A stretch of 64,000 nucleotides of DNA from contig NZ_CP115541.1 in the NCBI RefSeq assembly GCF_031834595.1, positions 496,001 to 560,000 of the forward strand, given 5' to 3'. Under the pieces are notes generated by a model, which did not search any database, was not told the DNA's origin, and saw nothing but the letters and a program-made list of their open reading frames with translations. This DNA is from Stenotrophomonas oahuensis (GTDB taxonomy: Bacteria > Pseudomonadota > Gammaproteobacteria > Xanthomonadales > Xanthomonadaceae). The translations under genes were made by a program, and so were the position numbers. Below, in pieces: positions 1-7,382 of this stretch. Positions within the stretch are counted from its first letter, which is position 1. Each line of letters opens with the position of its first letter.

Positions 1-155
1 GTCACCCCCAGACGCCGGGCCAGCGGCTCCACCGCCACCGCGCCCACGCCTTGTTCAGCGATCAGATCCAGAGCCGCCTGGGCCCAGTCCTCCGCACTCA
101 GGCGGCTGTTGCGGCCGGCACGGGGCTCGCCGGCGGAAGCTTCAGGTTCATTCAT
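1..155 (-). CDS. TetR-family transcriptional regulator, N-terminal part only (gene runs off the window)
   Basis: Only about 51 codons are present, reading leftward from an ATG at 155. After a short Pro/Gly/Arg-rich lead come residues of the type LSAEDWAQAALDLIAEQG, then AVAVEPLARRLGV. This is the usual start of a TetR DNA-binding domain: helix 1 with 'A..L....G', then a helix-turn-helix beginning 'LA.RLGV'. The C-terminal ligand domain lies outside the window. The gene is divergent from a hydrolase-acyl-CoA dehydrogenase operon and shares with it a 143-bp control region that carries palindromes, so it probably represses that operon and itself. The ligand is unknown; an acyl-CoA or fatty acid would fit the neighbours, but that is inference. 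Confidence 0.8.
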   Translation of the reverse strand, partial: MNEPEASAGEPRAGRNSRLSAEDWAQAALDLIAEQGVGAVAVEPLARRLGV

Positions 156-168
156 GCTGATGATTTAA

Positions 169-186
169 CCATACGCCGAGGTTGGT
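169..186. promoter_or_regulatory. Degenerate CCATAC half-site near the TetR gene start
   Basis: CCATAC-GCCGAG-GTTGGT keeps the left half of the two better palindromes at 249-266 and 285-302, but the right half is degraded. It lies 14-31 bp before the regulator's ATG and overlaps a possible minus-strand -10 (TATGGT). It could be a weak autoregulatory site. This is inference from similarity to the other two sites. Confidence 0.35.
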
Positions 187-248
187 TTGTGTGGAATTGA
201 CAGATCGGGTCAACGCGAAGACCCCGATGGGGCGGGCCTTCACGGCCA

Positions 249-266
249 CCATACCGAGGGGTATTG
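249..266. promoter_or_regulatory. Candidate repressor operator, palindrome CCATAC-N6-GTATTG
   Basis: The palindrome CCATAC CGAGGG GTATTG covers the first bases of the -35 element TTGACT at 264-269. It matches the 285-302 site in half-site sequence and in half-site spacing. The likely binder is the divergent TetR-type regulator. Confidence 0.55.
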
Positions 267-291
267 ACTTGCTCGACGGCAGGTCCATACT
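264..291 (+). promoter_or_regulatory. Promoter of the hydrolase-fadE operon
   Basis: The -35 is TTGACT (264-269) and the -10 is CATACT (286-291), with a 16-bp spacer. Transcription would start near 298-299, which is exactly at the hydrolase ATG, so the message may be leaderless. Palindromes at 249-266 and 285-302 overlap the -35 and the -10 respectively, an arrangement suited to repression. Confidence 0.5.
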
Positions 292-302
292 AGCGAGTAT
301 GG
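285..302. promoter_or_regulatory. Candidate repressor operator, perfect palindrome CCATAC-N6-GTATGG
   Basis: CCATACT AGCG AGTATGG is a perfect 7-bp inverted repeat covering the -10 element and the start codon at 299-301. It is the best copy of the motif in the divergent control region, and a bound repressor here would block the promoter directly. Confidence 0.6.
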
Positions 303-1219
303 TAACGCCCATCACTACATCAACCGCCTTCACCGATGCGCGCGTCACCGCCGCGCACGACAGCGTGCTGGGGGTCAGCCAATCTGGGCCAGGCCGCCGC
401 GGCACCGTGTTGTTCGCGCATGGTTTTGGCCAGACCCGGCATGCCTGGACGGCCACCGCGCAGGCACTGGTGGCTGCCGGCTATCAGACCCTGGCGTACG
501 ACGCGCGCGGTCATGGCGACTCGGATTGGAATGCCGACGACCTGCCCTATCACGGCGAACAGTTCGCTGATGATCTGATCGTGCTGGCCGGCGAACAGCC
601 GCAGCCGCCGATCCTGGTCGCTGCCTCGATGGGCGGCCTGTTCGGCCTGCTGGCCGAGGCCCGCTGGCCGGGGTTGTTCTCGGCGATGGTGCTGGTGGAC
701 ATCACGCCGCGCTGGGACACAGCTGGGGTGGAGCGCATTCTGGCCTTCATGACCGCGCATCCGCACGGATTCGAGTCGCTGGCCCAGGCTGCCGACGTGA
801 TCTCCGCCTACATGCCGCATCGCCCGCGCAAGTCCGAAAGCTCGCTGCGCGCCCTGCTGCGCGAAGACGGCCACGGCCGCTGGCGCTGGCATTGGGATCC
901 GCGCCTGGTGGCCGAGCTGGCCCGCGACAGCGAACAGCACCAGGACGCGCTTGCCGAAGCGGCGCGTCAGGTGAAATGCCCGGTGCTGCTGGTCAGCGGC
1001 GGGCGCAGCAATCTGGTCACCCCGCAGACGGTGGCCGAATTCCTGGCCTTGGTGCCACATGCACGGCACGTGCAGCTGCCGGAGGCCACACACATGGTCG
1101 CCGGTGATGACAACAATGCCTTTACCGCCACTGTGTTGGACTATCTGGACGTGTTGCCCTCGGCCTCCGCCGTGGCACTGTCCGCCGCAACCGAGCACGT
1201 CACCGGAGCACGCTCATGA
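299..1219 (+). CDS. Alpha/beta hydrolase
   Basis: The protein has 306 residues. It has the fold's landmarks: an oxyanion-loop HG at 41-42 (VLFAHGFG), 'YDARGHGDSD' near 67-76, a nucleophile elbow A-A-S-M-G with Ser110, and a late 'THMV' that would supply the histidine. I chose ATG 299 because it follows a good promoter and begins where family similarity begins. A TTG at 182 in the same frame would add 39 unlikely residues. The stop overlaps the start of the fadE-like gene by 4 bp (ATGA), so the two are co-transcribed and probably translationally coupled. The substrate is unknown; an ester or acyl-CoA thioester linked to fatty-acid degradation is plausible from the partner gene. No signal peptide is visible, so it is probably cytoplasmic. 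Confidence 0.85.
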   Translation: MVTPITTSTAFTDARVTAAHDSVLGVSQSGPGRRGTVLFAHGFGQTRHAWTATAQALVAAGYQTLAYDARGHGDSDWNADDLPYHGEQFADDLIVLAGEQPQPPILVAASMGGLFGLLAEARWPGLFSAMVLVDITPRWDTAGVERILAFMTAHPHGFESLAQAADVISAYMPHRPRKSESSLRALLREDGHGRWRWHWDPRLVAELARDSEQHQDALAEAARQVKCPVLLVSGGRSNLVTPQTVAEFLALVPHARHVQLPEATHMVAGDDNNAFTATVLDYLDVLPSASAVALSAATEHVTGARS

Positions 1220-3693
1220 GCCTTGTCATTCCCTTCCTTGCCATCCTGCTGGCAGGCGCGTTCGTCGCCTACCACCGGATGCGCCTGATCACCTGGACGC
1301 TGCTCAGCCTTGCGCTGCTGGCGGCGTGCTGGTTCATTCCCTACGTCAACCAGACCGCGACCATCGTTGCGGCCGCGGTCGTGGCGGTCATTGCCGTGCC
1401 GCTGCTGCTGCCGTTCATCCGCAAGCCGCTGTTGACCGGCCCGATGATGAAGGTGTTCCGCAAGGTGCTGCCGCCCCTGTCGCAGACCGAGCGCATCGCG
1501 CTGGAAACCGGTTCGGTCGGTTTCGAGGGCGAGCTGTTCACCGGCGACCCGGACTGGAACAAGCTGCTCAATTACCCAAAGCCGCAGCTCACCGCTGAAG
1601 AACAGGCCTTCCTGGATGGCCCGGTCGAAGAGCTGTGCAAGATGGTCAACGACTGGGAAATCACCCACGTCCACGCCGACCTGCCGCCGGAGCTGTGGAG
1701 CTACATCAAGAAGAACAAGTTCTTCGGCATGATCATTCCGAAGGAATACGGCGGCCTGGGCTTCAGCGCGCTGGCTCACCACAAGGTGATCCAGAAGCTG
1801 GCGTCGGTGTCGAGCGTGGTCAGCTCCACCGTCGGCGTGCCGAACTCGCTGGGCCCGGGTGAACTGCTGGTGCATTACGGCACCCAGGCGCAGAAGGACC
1901 TGTACCTGCCGCGTCTGGCCGATGGCCGCGAAGTGCCCTGCTTCGGCCTGACCGGCCCGTTTGCCGGTTCCGACGCCACCTCGATCCCCGACTACGGCAT
2001 CGTCTGCAAGGGCGAGTGGAACGGCGAGCAGGTGCTGGGCGTCAAGCTCACCTTCGACAAGCGTTACATCACCCTGGCCCCGGTCGCGACGCTGATCGGC
2101 ATGGCCTTCCGCATGTACGACCCGGACGGCCTGATCGGCACCACCCGCGACATCGGCATCACCCTGGGCCTGCTGCCGCGTGACACCGCCGGCGTGGAAA
2201 TCGGCCGTCGCCATTTCCCGCTGAACTCGACCTTCCAGAACGGTCCGATCCGCGGCAAGGACATCTTCATTCCGCTGACCCAGCTGATCGGTGGCGCGGA
2301 GATGGCCGGCAAGGGCTGGAACATGCTCAACGAGTGCCTGGCCGTGGGCCGTTCGATCACCCTGCCCTCCACCGCCAGCGGCGGTGCCAAGGCCGGCGCA
2401 GTGGTCACCGGTGCCTACGCGCGCATCCGCAAGCAGTTCGGCCTGTCGGTCGGCCGCTTCGAGGGCGTAGAAGAAGCGCTGGCCCGCATTGGCGGCAAGG
2501 CGTACAAGATCAGCGCGCTGTCGCAGGCCACCGCCGCTGCGGTGGACCGTGGCGACGTGCCGTCGGTGCCGTCGGCGATTGCCAAGTACCACTGCACCAA
2601 CATGAGCCGTGAAGTGATCTCGGACGTGATGGACGTGATCGGCGGCAAGGGCATCATCCTGGGGCCGCGCAATTTCGCCGGCCGCAGCTGGCAGGCGGCC
2701 CCGATCGCGATCACCGTGGAAGGTGCCAACATCATGACCCGCAGCCTGCTGATCTTCGGCCAGGGTGCGATCCTCTGCCACCCGTGGGTGCTGCAGGAAA
2801 TGAAGGCGGCGCAGGACCCGGACACCCGTGCCGGTCTGCAGGCCTTCGACCGCAGCCTGTTCGGCCACATCCGCTTCGGCATCTCCAACGCGGTGCGTTC
2901 GTTCTGGTTCGGCCTGACCGGCGCGCGCTTCGGTGCAGCTCCGGGTGACGCGTACACCCGCCGTTATTTCCGCAAGCTGGACCGTTACTCGGCCAACCTG
3001 GCGCTGATGGCGGACATCTCGATGATGACGCTGGGCGGCAAGCTGAAGTTCAAGGAATCGCTGTCAGGTCGCCTGGGCGATGTGCTGAGCCACATCTACA
3101 TGACCAGCGCGATGCTCAAGCGTTATCACGACGAAGGCGCGCCGACGGCCGACCAGCCGCTGCTGGCCTGGGCGTTCCATGACAGCGTGCACAAGATCGA
3201 AGAGTCGCTGTCGGCGGCGCTGCGCAACTTCCCGATCCGTCCTATCGGCTGGCTTATGTGGGCGCTGATCTTCCCGTTCGGCCGTCGCGCCGAAGCCCCG
3301 GGCGACCGCCTGAGCCGTCGGGTCGCCGCACTGCTGATGGCCCCGGGCGAAGCCCGCGACCGTCTGGCCAATGGCGTGTTCCTGACCCCGTGCGAAAACA
3401 ACCCGGGTGGCCGCATCAACAGCTACCTGGCCAAGGCGATCATGGCCGAGCCGGTGGAACGCAAGTTCCTGAAGGCACTGAAGACCAAGGGCATCGAAGC
3501 CCTGGACTTCGCCTCGCAGCTGGACGAAGCCGTTGCCGAAGGCGTGATCAGCCAGGACGAGCGCACGCTGCTGGAAGAGCTGCGCACGCTGACCCTGGAC
3601 ACGATCACCGTGGACGACTTCGATCCGCACGAACTGCGTTCGGCCACCTACTACGACCGCCAGGGCAAGGACCCGCAGTCGCAGGCGGCGTGA
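1216..3693 (+). CDS. fadE: Acyl-CoA dehydrogenase, FadE type
   Basis: This flavoprotein carries out the first oxidation of fatty-acid beta-oxidation (acyl-CoA to trans-2-enoyl-CoA). At 825 residues it matches the long FadE class (E. coli about 814) and not the short 380-residue dehydrogenases. The first 70 residues hold two or three hydrophobic segments, so it is probably membrane-associated. The catalytic domain follows, with 'FGLTGPFAGSDATSIPD', 'LTFDKRYITLAPVA' and 'GKGWNMLNECLAVGRSITLPS'. The last 250 residues are the FadE-specific C-terminal region ('LMAPGEARDRLANGVFL'). It is the second gene of the operon, overlapping the hydrolase by 4 bp, and a strong hairpin terminator follows. Confidence 0.93.
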   Translation: MSLVIPFLAILLAGAFVAYHRMRLITWTLLSLALLAACWFIPYVNQTATIVAAAVVAVIAVPLLLPFIRKPLLTGPMMKVFRKVLPPLSQTERIALETGSVGFEGELFTGDPDWNKLLNYPKPQLTAEEQAFLDGPVEELCKMVNDWEITHVHADLPPELWSYIKKNKFFGMIIPKEYGGLGFSALAHHKVIQKLASVSSVVSSTVGVPNSLGPGELLVHYGTQAQKDLYLPRLADGREVPCFGLTGPFAGSDATSIPDYGIVCKGEWNGEQVLGVKLTFDKRYITLAPVATLIGMAFRMYDPDGLIGTTRDIGITLGLLPRDTAGVEIGRRHFPLNSTFQNGPIRGKDIFIPLTQLIGGAEMAGKGWNMLNECLAVGRSITLPSTASGGAKAGAVVTGAYARIRKQFGLSVGRFEGVEEALARIGGKAYKISALSQATAAAVDRGDVPSVPSAIAKYHCTNMSREVISDVMDVIGGKGIILGPRNFAGRSWQAAPIAITVEGANIMTRSLLIFGQGAILCHPWVLQEMKAAQDPDTRAGLQAFDRSLFGHIRFGISNAVRSFWFGLTGARFGAAPGDAYTRRYFRKLDRYSANLALMADISMMTLGGKLKFKESLSGRLGDVLSHIYMTSAMLKRYHDEGAPTADQPLLAWAFHDSVHKIEESLSAALRNFPIRPIGWLMWALIFPFGRRAEAPGDRLSRRVAALLMAPGEARDRLANGVFLTPCENNPGGRINSYLAKAIMAEPVERKFLKALKTKGIEALDFASQLDEAVAEGVISQDERTLLEELRTLTLDTITVDDFDPHELRSATYYDRQGKDPQSQAA

Positions 3694-3716
3694 CGCGCGG
3701 TTGAGGGATTCATGAG

Positions 3717-3743
3717 AACGGCGGACTTCGGTCCGCCGTTTTT
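3717..3743 (+). terminator. Rho-independent terminator after fadE
   Basis: A perfect 10-bp stem AACGGCGGAC / GTCCGCCGTT with a TTCG tetraloop runs into a T tract, 23 bp after the fadE stop. Confidence 0.85.
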
Positions 3744-3785
3744 CTTTGCGCTTGCGGCATCACCTGGTTGCGGGCGATCCGTGTC

Positions 3786-3806
3786 GCCGGGCAAGCCCGG
3801 CTCTAC
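3786..3806 (-). repeat. SMAG-like REP palindrome
   Basis: On the minus strand it reads GTAGA then GCCGGGC-TT-GCCCGGC. A GTAG head followed by a GC-rich hairpin is the hallmark of the S. maltophilia SMAG family. It sits between the fadE terminator and the convergent DUF1304 gene. Confidence 0.75.
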
Positions 3807-3847
3807 GTACCGATTGCAATCGCAGCCCGATGGGCCGCGTCACCCGA

Positions 3848-4204
3848 TCACGCCGGGACGAACCACCAGGCAATAGCAGCGAGGATGGCCGGCACGGACT
3901 GGATGAAGAAGATGCGCTTGTTGACGCTGCACGCGCCGTACAGGCCAGCCACGATCACGCAGCCGAGCATGAAGTTGACCAGCATCGGCAGGTGGTCGAA
4001 CAGGCCCCAGAACAGACCGGCGGCGAGGAAGCCGTTGTAAAGGCCCTGGTTGGCCGCAAGCACACGGGTGAGCTCAGCCTTCTCCGGCGTGTTGCGGAAG
4101 GTCTTCAGGCCCAGCGGTTTGGTCCAGAGGAACATCTCCAGCACCAGAAAGTACACGTGCAGCAGGGCGACCACCAGGGTCAGGATCAGCGCGGTCCAGT
4201 ACAT
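3848..4204 (-). CDS. DUF1304 family small membrane protein
   Basis: The protein has 118 residues and four predicted membrane helices. The first starts at the N-terminus (LILTLVVALLHVYFLVLEMFLW). The conserved family segment 'WTKPLGLKTFRNTPE..AELTRVLAANQGLYNGFLAAGL' follows, then two helices, ending in 'WWFVPA'. The family is common in proteobacteria and has no established function. It lies 28 bp downstream of the carrier gene on the same strand, so the two are probably one transcription unit. Family assignment is firm; the role is unknown. Confidence 0.85.
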   Translation of the reverse strand: MYWTALILTLVVALLHVYFLVLEMFLWTKPLGLKTFRNTPEKAELTRVLAANQGLYNGFLAAGLFWGLFDHLPMLVNFMLGCVIVAGLYGACSVNKRIFFIQSVPAILAAIAWWFVPA

Positions 4205-4232
4205 GGGCTAGCCTCGAAGGAAGGCTGACAGC

Positions 4233-5570
4233 TTACTCCGACCGCTCCACCGGCAGCTTCTTTTCTTCACGCAGCACGCCAAATGCCGACGCGGTCATGA
4301 TCACCGCCGCGGCGACGCCACCGATGAACACCACCGACGAACCAAACAGCGACAGCCCCTTGTGCAGCCAGGTGAAGCTCAGGTCCGCGCCCCGGTAAAC
4401 GACCGTGTCGATGGCCGCGCCGGCCTTGTAGCGCCACTGGCGGTCGACCCGGGTGTAGATCGTCTCGCGTGCTGGCTTGCCGAGAGCGAACTCGCTGGCG
4501 CGCGTCGTTACCTGCACGATCGCCACCATCACCGGCAGCGGCGACGCGGCCAGCACAGAGAAGCCGGCAATGATCGCGAAGCCCGGGATCAGCAGCGCCG
4601 GCGCGATGCCGAAGCGCGACAGCAGCCAGCGGGTCAGTCCGAGCTGCAGCACCAGAGTGAGCGCGTTGACGGCCAGGTCCACGCGCGAGAAGAACGCCGT
4701 GCTTGCCGCCGGGTCGGTGTACAGGCGGCGCACGATGGATGCCTGCTCGTTGTACAGCAGCGTGCCCACGCCCACCCCGAACACCACCATCGCCGCCAAC
4801 CAGCGCAGCAACGGTTCGCGCGCGATCAGCTTCAGCCCGTCCAGCACGCTGCCGCCCATCGGGGTCTCGCCGGACACCAGCTGCGCCTGCTGCTCGCGCG
4901 CAACGGCCCACAGGCGCAGCCGCCAGATGCAGACCAGGCACACGCACAGGAAGCCGGCCGACACCAGCATCAGGTTGGCGATGCCCACCCGCTGCACCAG
5001 CGAGGCGGTCAGGATCGGCCCCAGGAAGGCGCCAATCGTGCCCGCCGCGCCGATGTAGCCGTAGTACGCCCGCGCCTGCGCGTTGGAGAACACGTCCGCC
5101 ATGAAGCTCCAGAACACTGCCACCGCGAACAGGTTGAACACCATCACCCAGAAAAAGAACGCCATGCCACGACCCGGCACGTTGCTGTTGAACAGCAGGT
5201 AGAAGCCCAGCAGGGTGACGATGAAGAAGCCATACACCACTGGCAGGAACACGCGGCGTGGATAGCGGCTCACCAGTGCCCCATACAGTGGCTGCAGCAC
5301 CAGCATGATCAGGAACACGCAGGTGAACAGGAACTGCAGCACGAAGTCCTGCAGCGCGATCCCGTGGCCCGCGAACCAGGCGATAAGTGACGGCGGGAAC
5401 ACTGTCTGCAGATCGGACGAGGCGGCCATCGCTTCGCGCACCGGGCGCAGCACGTAGTAGCCGCTGAGCAGGCAGAAGAAGTACAGCCCCGCCCACAACA
5501 GCGGTGGCGACTGGCGCAAGGCCTGACGCAGGCTGGGGCGTCCGCCCCCCTGGAATTGCGGAGTGCTCAT
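4233..5570 (-). CDS. NTT/MFS-like membrane carrier
   Basis: This 445-residue protein has about 12 hydrophobic helices. The opening motif 'YYVLRPVREAMAA' and the late motif 'KPARETIYTRVDRQWRYK' followed by 'AGAAIDTVVYRGAD' resemble the nucleotide-translocase-like (ATP/ADP antiporter, COG3202) branch of the major facilitator fold. In true NTT proteins the equivalent late stretch contains conserved Lys/Glu residues. In free-living bacteria such homologues are usually annotated only as MFS transporters, and their substrates are unknown. The start is ATG 5570; an upstream extension in the same frame would run back through the divergent GMC gene. It is probably transcribed with the DUF1304 gene. 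Confidence 0.75.
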   Translation of the reverse strand: MSTPQFQGGGRPSLRQALRQSPPLLWAGLYFFCLLSGYYVLRPVREAMAASSDLQTVFPPSLIAWFAGHGIALQDFVLQFLFTCVFLIMLVLQPLYGALVSRYPRRVFLPVVYGFFIVTLLGFYLLFNSNVPGRGMAFFFWVMVFNLFAVAVFWSFMADVFSNAQARAYYGYIGAAGTIGAFLGPILTASLVQRVGIANLMLVSAGFLCVCLVCIWRLRLWAVAREQQAQLVSGETPMGGSVLDGLKLIAREPLLRWLAAMVVFGVGVGTLLYNEQASIVRRLYTDPAASTAFFSRVDLAVNALTLVLQLGLTRWLLSRFGIAPALLIPGFAIIAGFSVLAASPLPVMVAIVQVTTRASEFALGKPARETIYTRVDRQWRYKAGAAIDTVVYRGADLSFTWLHKGLSLFGSSVVFIGGVAAAVIMTASAFGVLREEKKLPVERSE

Positions 5571-5594
5571 TGCAGCGCAAGGTAAACGATGCAC

Positions 5595-5628
5595 TGCAAC
5601 ACCGCCAGCCTCTGCCCTATGCTGGCGG
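5595..5628 (+). promoter_or_regulatory. Promoter and inverted repeat before the GMC oxidoreductase
   Basis: A weak -35 (TGCAAC, 5595-5600) and a -10 (TATGCT, 5618-5623) are 17 bp apart in the 78-bp gap between divergent genes. A perfect 8-bp inverted repeat CCGCCAGC-N11-GCTGGCGG (5602-5609 and 5621-5628) brackets the -10. It may be an operator or a hairpin in the leader. Confidence 0.35.
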
Positions 5629-5648
5629 CTCACCGTTGGGGAACGGAC

Positions 5649-7241
5649 ATGTACGACTACATCATTGTCGGTGCCGGTTCGGCCGGTTGCGTGCTGGCCA
5701 ACCGGCTCAGCCAAGACCCGCACTGTCACGTGCTGCTGCTCGAAGCCGGTCCCGCTGACCGCAATCCCTTCATCCACATGCCGGCCGGCCTGGCCCGGCT
5801 GGTCAACAACCGGCGCATCAACTGGAACCTGTACACCGAACCCGAGCCCGCGCTGGACGGACGCCGGCTGTGGTGGCCGCGCGGCAAGGTGCTGGGTGGC
5901 TCCAGCGCCATCAATGCCATGTGCTACATACGCGGCGTGCCGGCCGACTATGACGGCTGGGCCGCCGGCGGTGCCACTGACTGGAGCTGGGGCCAGGTGT
6001 TGCCGTGGTTCCTGCACAGCGAGCACAACAGCCGCGGAGCCAGCGCGCTGCACGGTGTGGATGGCCCCCTGTCGGTGTCGGACCTGCGCCACCACAACCC
6101 GCTGTCTGCGGCATTCGTGGACGCGGCCGAACAGGCCGGGCATGCACGCAATGATGATTTCAATGGTGCCACCCAACTGGGTGCCGGGATGTATCAGGTC
6201 ACCCAGCGCAATGGCGCGCGCTGCTCCAGCGCGACAGCGTGGCTGCGGCCGGCGCGGACGCGGCCCAACCTCACCGTGCTGACCGGCGCACAGGTGCGCG
6301 CCGTCAGCTTCCAGGACAGCACCGCCACCGGCGTGTACTACCAGCATCGAGGCCAGCACGTACATGCACGGTCGAGCGCGGAGGTCATTCTCAGCGCCGG
6401 GGCGATCCACTCGCCCCACCTGCTGCTGCTCTCGGGCGTCGGACCCGAAGCTGCGTTACGTACGCATGGGATTCGCGCGCGCGTCGATCTGCCCGGTGTC
6501 GGCGGCAACCTGCAGGACCATCTCGACATCTGCACCCTGGTGCATACCCGCCCCGGAGTGAGCTACGACCGCGCCAACCAGGCCAGGATCGCCTTCGACT
6601 ACTTCCTGCGCGGCCACCGCGGTGCCGGCACCAGCAACATCGCCGAGGCCGGTGCCTTCGCCCGTTCGCCCCTGGCCAGCGATGCGCGTGCCGACGTGCA
6701 GTTCCATTTCGTGCCGGCGATGCTGGACGACCATGGGCGGCACCGGCTGCCCGGGGACGGCTATACCCTGCATGCCTGCGCGCTGCACCCGCGCAGTCGG
6801 GGTCGGATCTCGCTTCGCGATGCCGATCCGCTGTCGCCTCCGCGGATCCAGGCCAACTATCTGGGCGATGCAGAAGGCCACGACCTGGCCATGATGCGCG
6901 CCTGCGCACGGATGTCAGCGCAGATTCTGGAGCAGTCCGCGTTCGACCCCTGGCGTGGCGCTCCGATCTTCCCGGACGTCCGCAACCCGGAAAACGCGGC
7001 GCTGGATGCGTTCATCCGTGCCAAGGCCGAAACCATCTACCACCCGGTTGGCACCTGCGCGATGGGCGTGCATCCCGATGCCGTGGTCGATCCCCGGCTG
7101 CGCGTGCACGGGCTGCAGCGCCTGCGCGTGGTGGATGCGTCGATCATGCCCACCCTGACCAGCGGCAATACCAACGCACCCACGCTGATGATTGCAGAGC
7201 GGGCGGCGCACTGGATCCGGGAGGATGCAGGAGCGAGCTGA
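5649..7241 (+). CDS. GMC-family FAD oxidoreductase (choline/alcohol dehydrogenase-like)
   Basis: The protein has 530 residues. The N-terminus is a dinucleotide-binding fold (IIVGAGSAGCVLANRL, glycines at 8-13), followed by 'LLLEAGP' for the ribose contact. GMC signatures follow: 'RGKVLGGSSAINAMCYIRG' and 'GAIHSPHLLLLSGVGP'. Near the C-terminus is 'YHPVGTCAMG' with the conserved active-site histidine, then 'DASIMPTLTSGNTNAPTLMIAERAA'. Length and motifs fit the BetA/AlkJ group, which oxidises alcohols to aldehydes using FAD. The substrate is not evident, since no betaine aldehyde dehydrogenase or BetI-type regulator lies nearby. ATG 5649 follows a GGGGAA ribosome site and aligns with the family start. 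Confidence 0.92.
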   Translation: MYDYIIVGAGSAGCVLANRLSQDPHCHVLLLEAGPADRNPFIHMPAGLARLVNNRRINWNLYTEPEPALDGRRLWWPRGKVLGGSSAINAMCYIRGVPADYDGWAAGGATDWSWGQVLPWFLHSEHNSRGASALHGVDGPLSVSDLRHHNPLSAAFVDAAEQAGHARNDDFNGATQLGAGMYQVTQRNGARCSSATAWLRPARTRPNLTVLTGAQVRAVSFQDSTATGVYYQHRGQHVHARSSAEVILSAGAIHSPHLLLLSGVGPEAALRTHGIRARVDLPGVGGNLQDHLDICTLVHTRPGVSYDRANQARIAFDYFLRGHRGAGTSNIAEAGAFARSPLASDARADVQFHFVPAMLDDHGRHRLPGDGYTLHACALHPRSRGRISLRDADPLSPPRIQANYLGDAEGHDLAMMRACARMSAQILEQSAFDPWRGAPIFPDVRNPENAALDAFIRAKAETIYHPVGTCAMGVHPDAVVDPRLRVHGLQRLRVVDASIMPTLTSGNTNAPTLMIAERAAHWIREDAGAS

Positions 7242-7320
7242 ACGGGGACGTGACGCTGTGCGTCAAAAGCGTACAAAAATCACCATTTTTCAATGTGATA
7301 CGCATTCATCTTCGCTTCGT

Positions 7321-7350
7321 TTGTGCAATCACGAAAAGCGGCGCTAGAAT
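7321..7350 (+). promoter_or_regulatory. Promoter of the serine hydrolase gene
   Basis: The -35 is TTGTGC (7321-7326) and the -10 is TAGAAT (7345-7350), with an 18-bp spacer, about 30 bp before the start codon. The upstream 7260-7320 stretch is AT-rich and holds a small palindrome AAAAAT-CACC-ATTTTT (7275-7290) and a TGTGA half-site (from about 7294), possibly for a Crp/Clp-type regulator. Confidence 0.5.
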
Positions 7351-7382
7351 CGGTCACAGCAGTCGCGCACGGGCCCCATACG

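Noticed and set aside
1141..2868. Long minus-strand frame opposite fadE
   Set aside because: Same shadow effect; the fadE motifs are on the plus strand.
7275..7290. AAAAAT-CACC-ATTTTT palindrome as a terminator
   Set aside because: The stem has no G-C pairs, so it would be too weak; it is noted only as part of the AT-rich promoter region.
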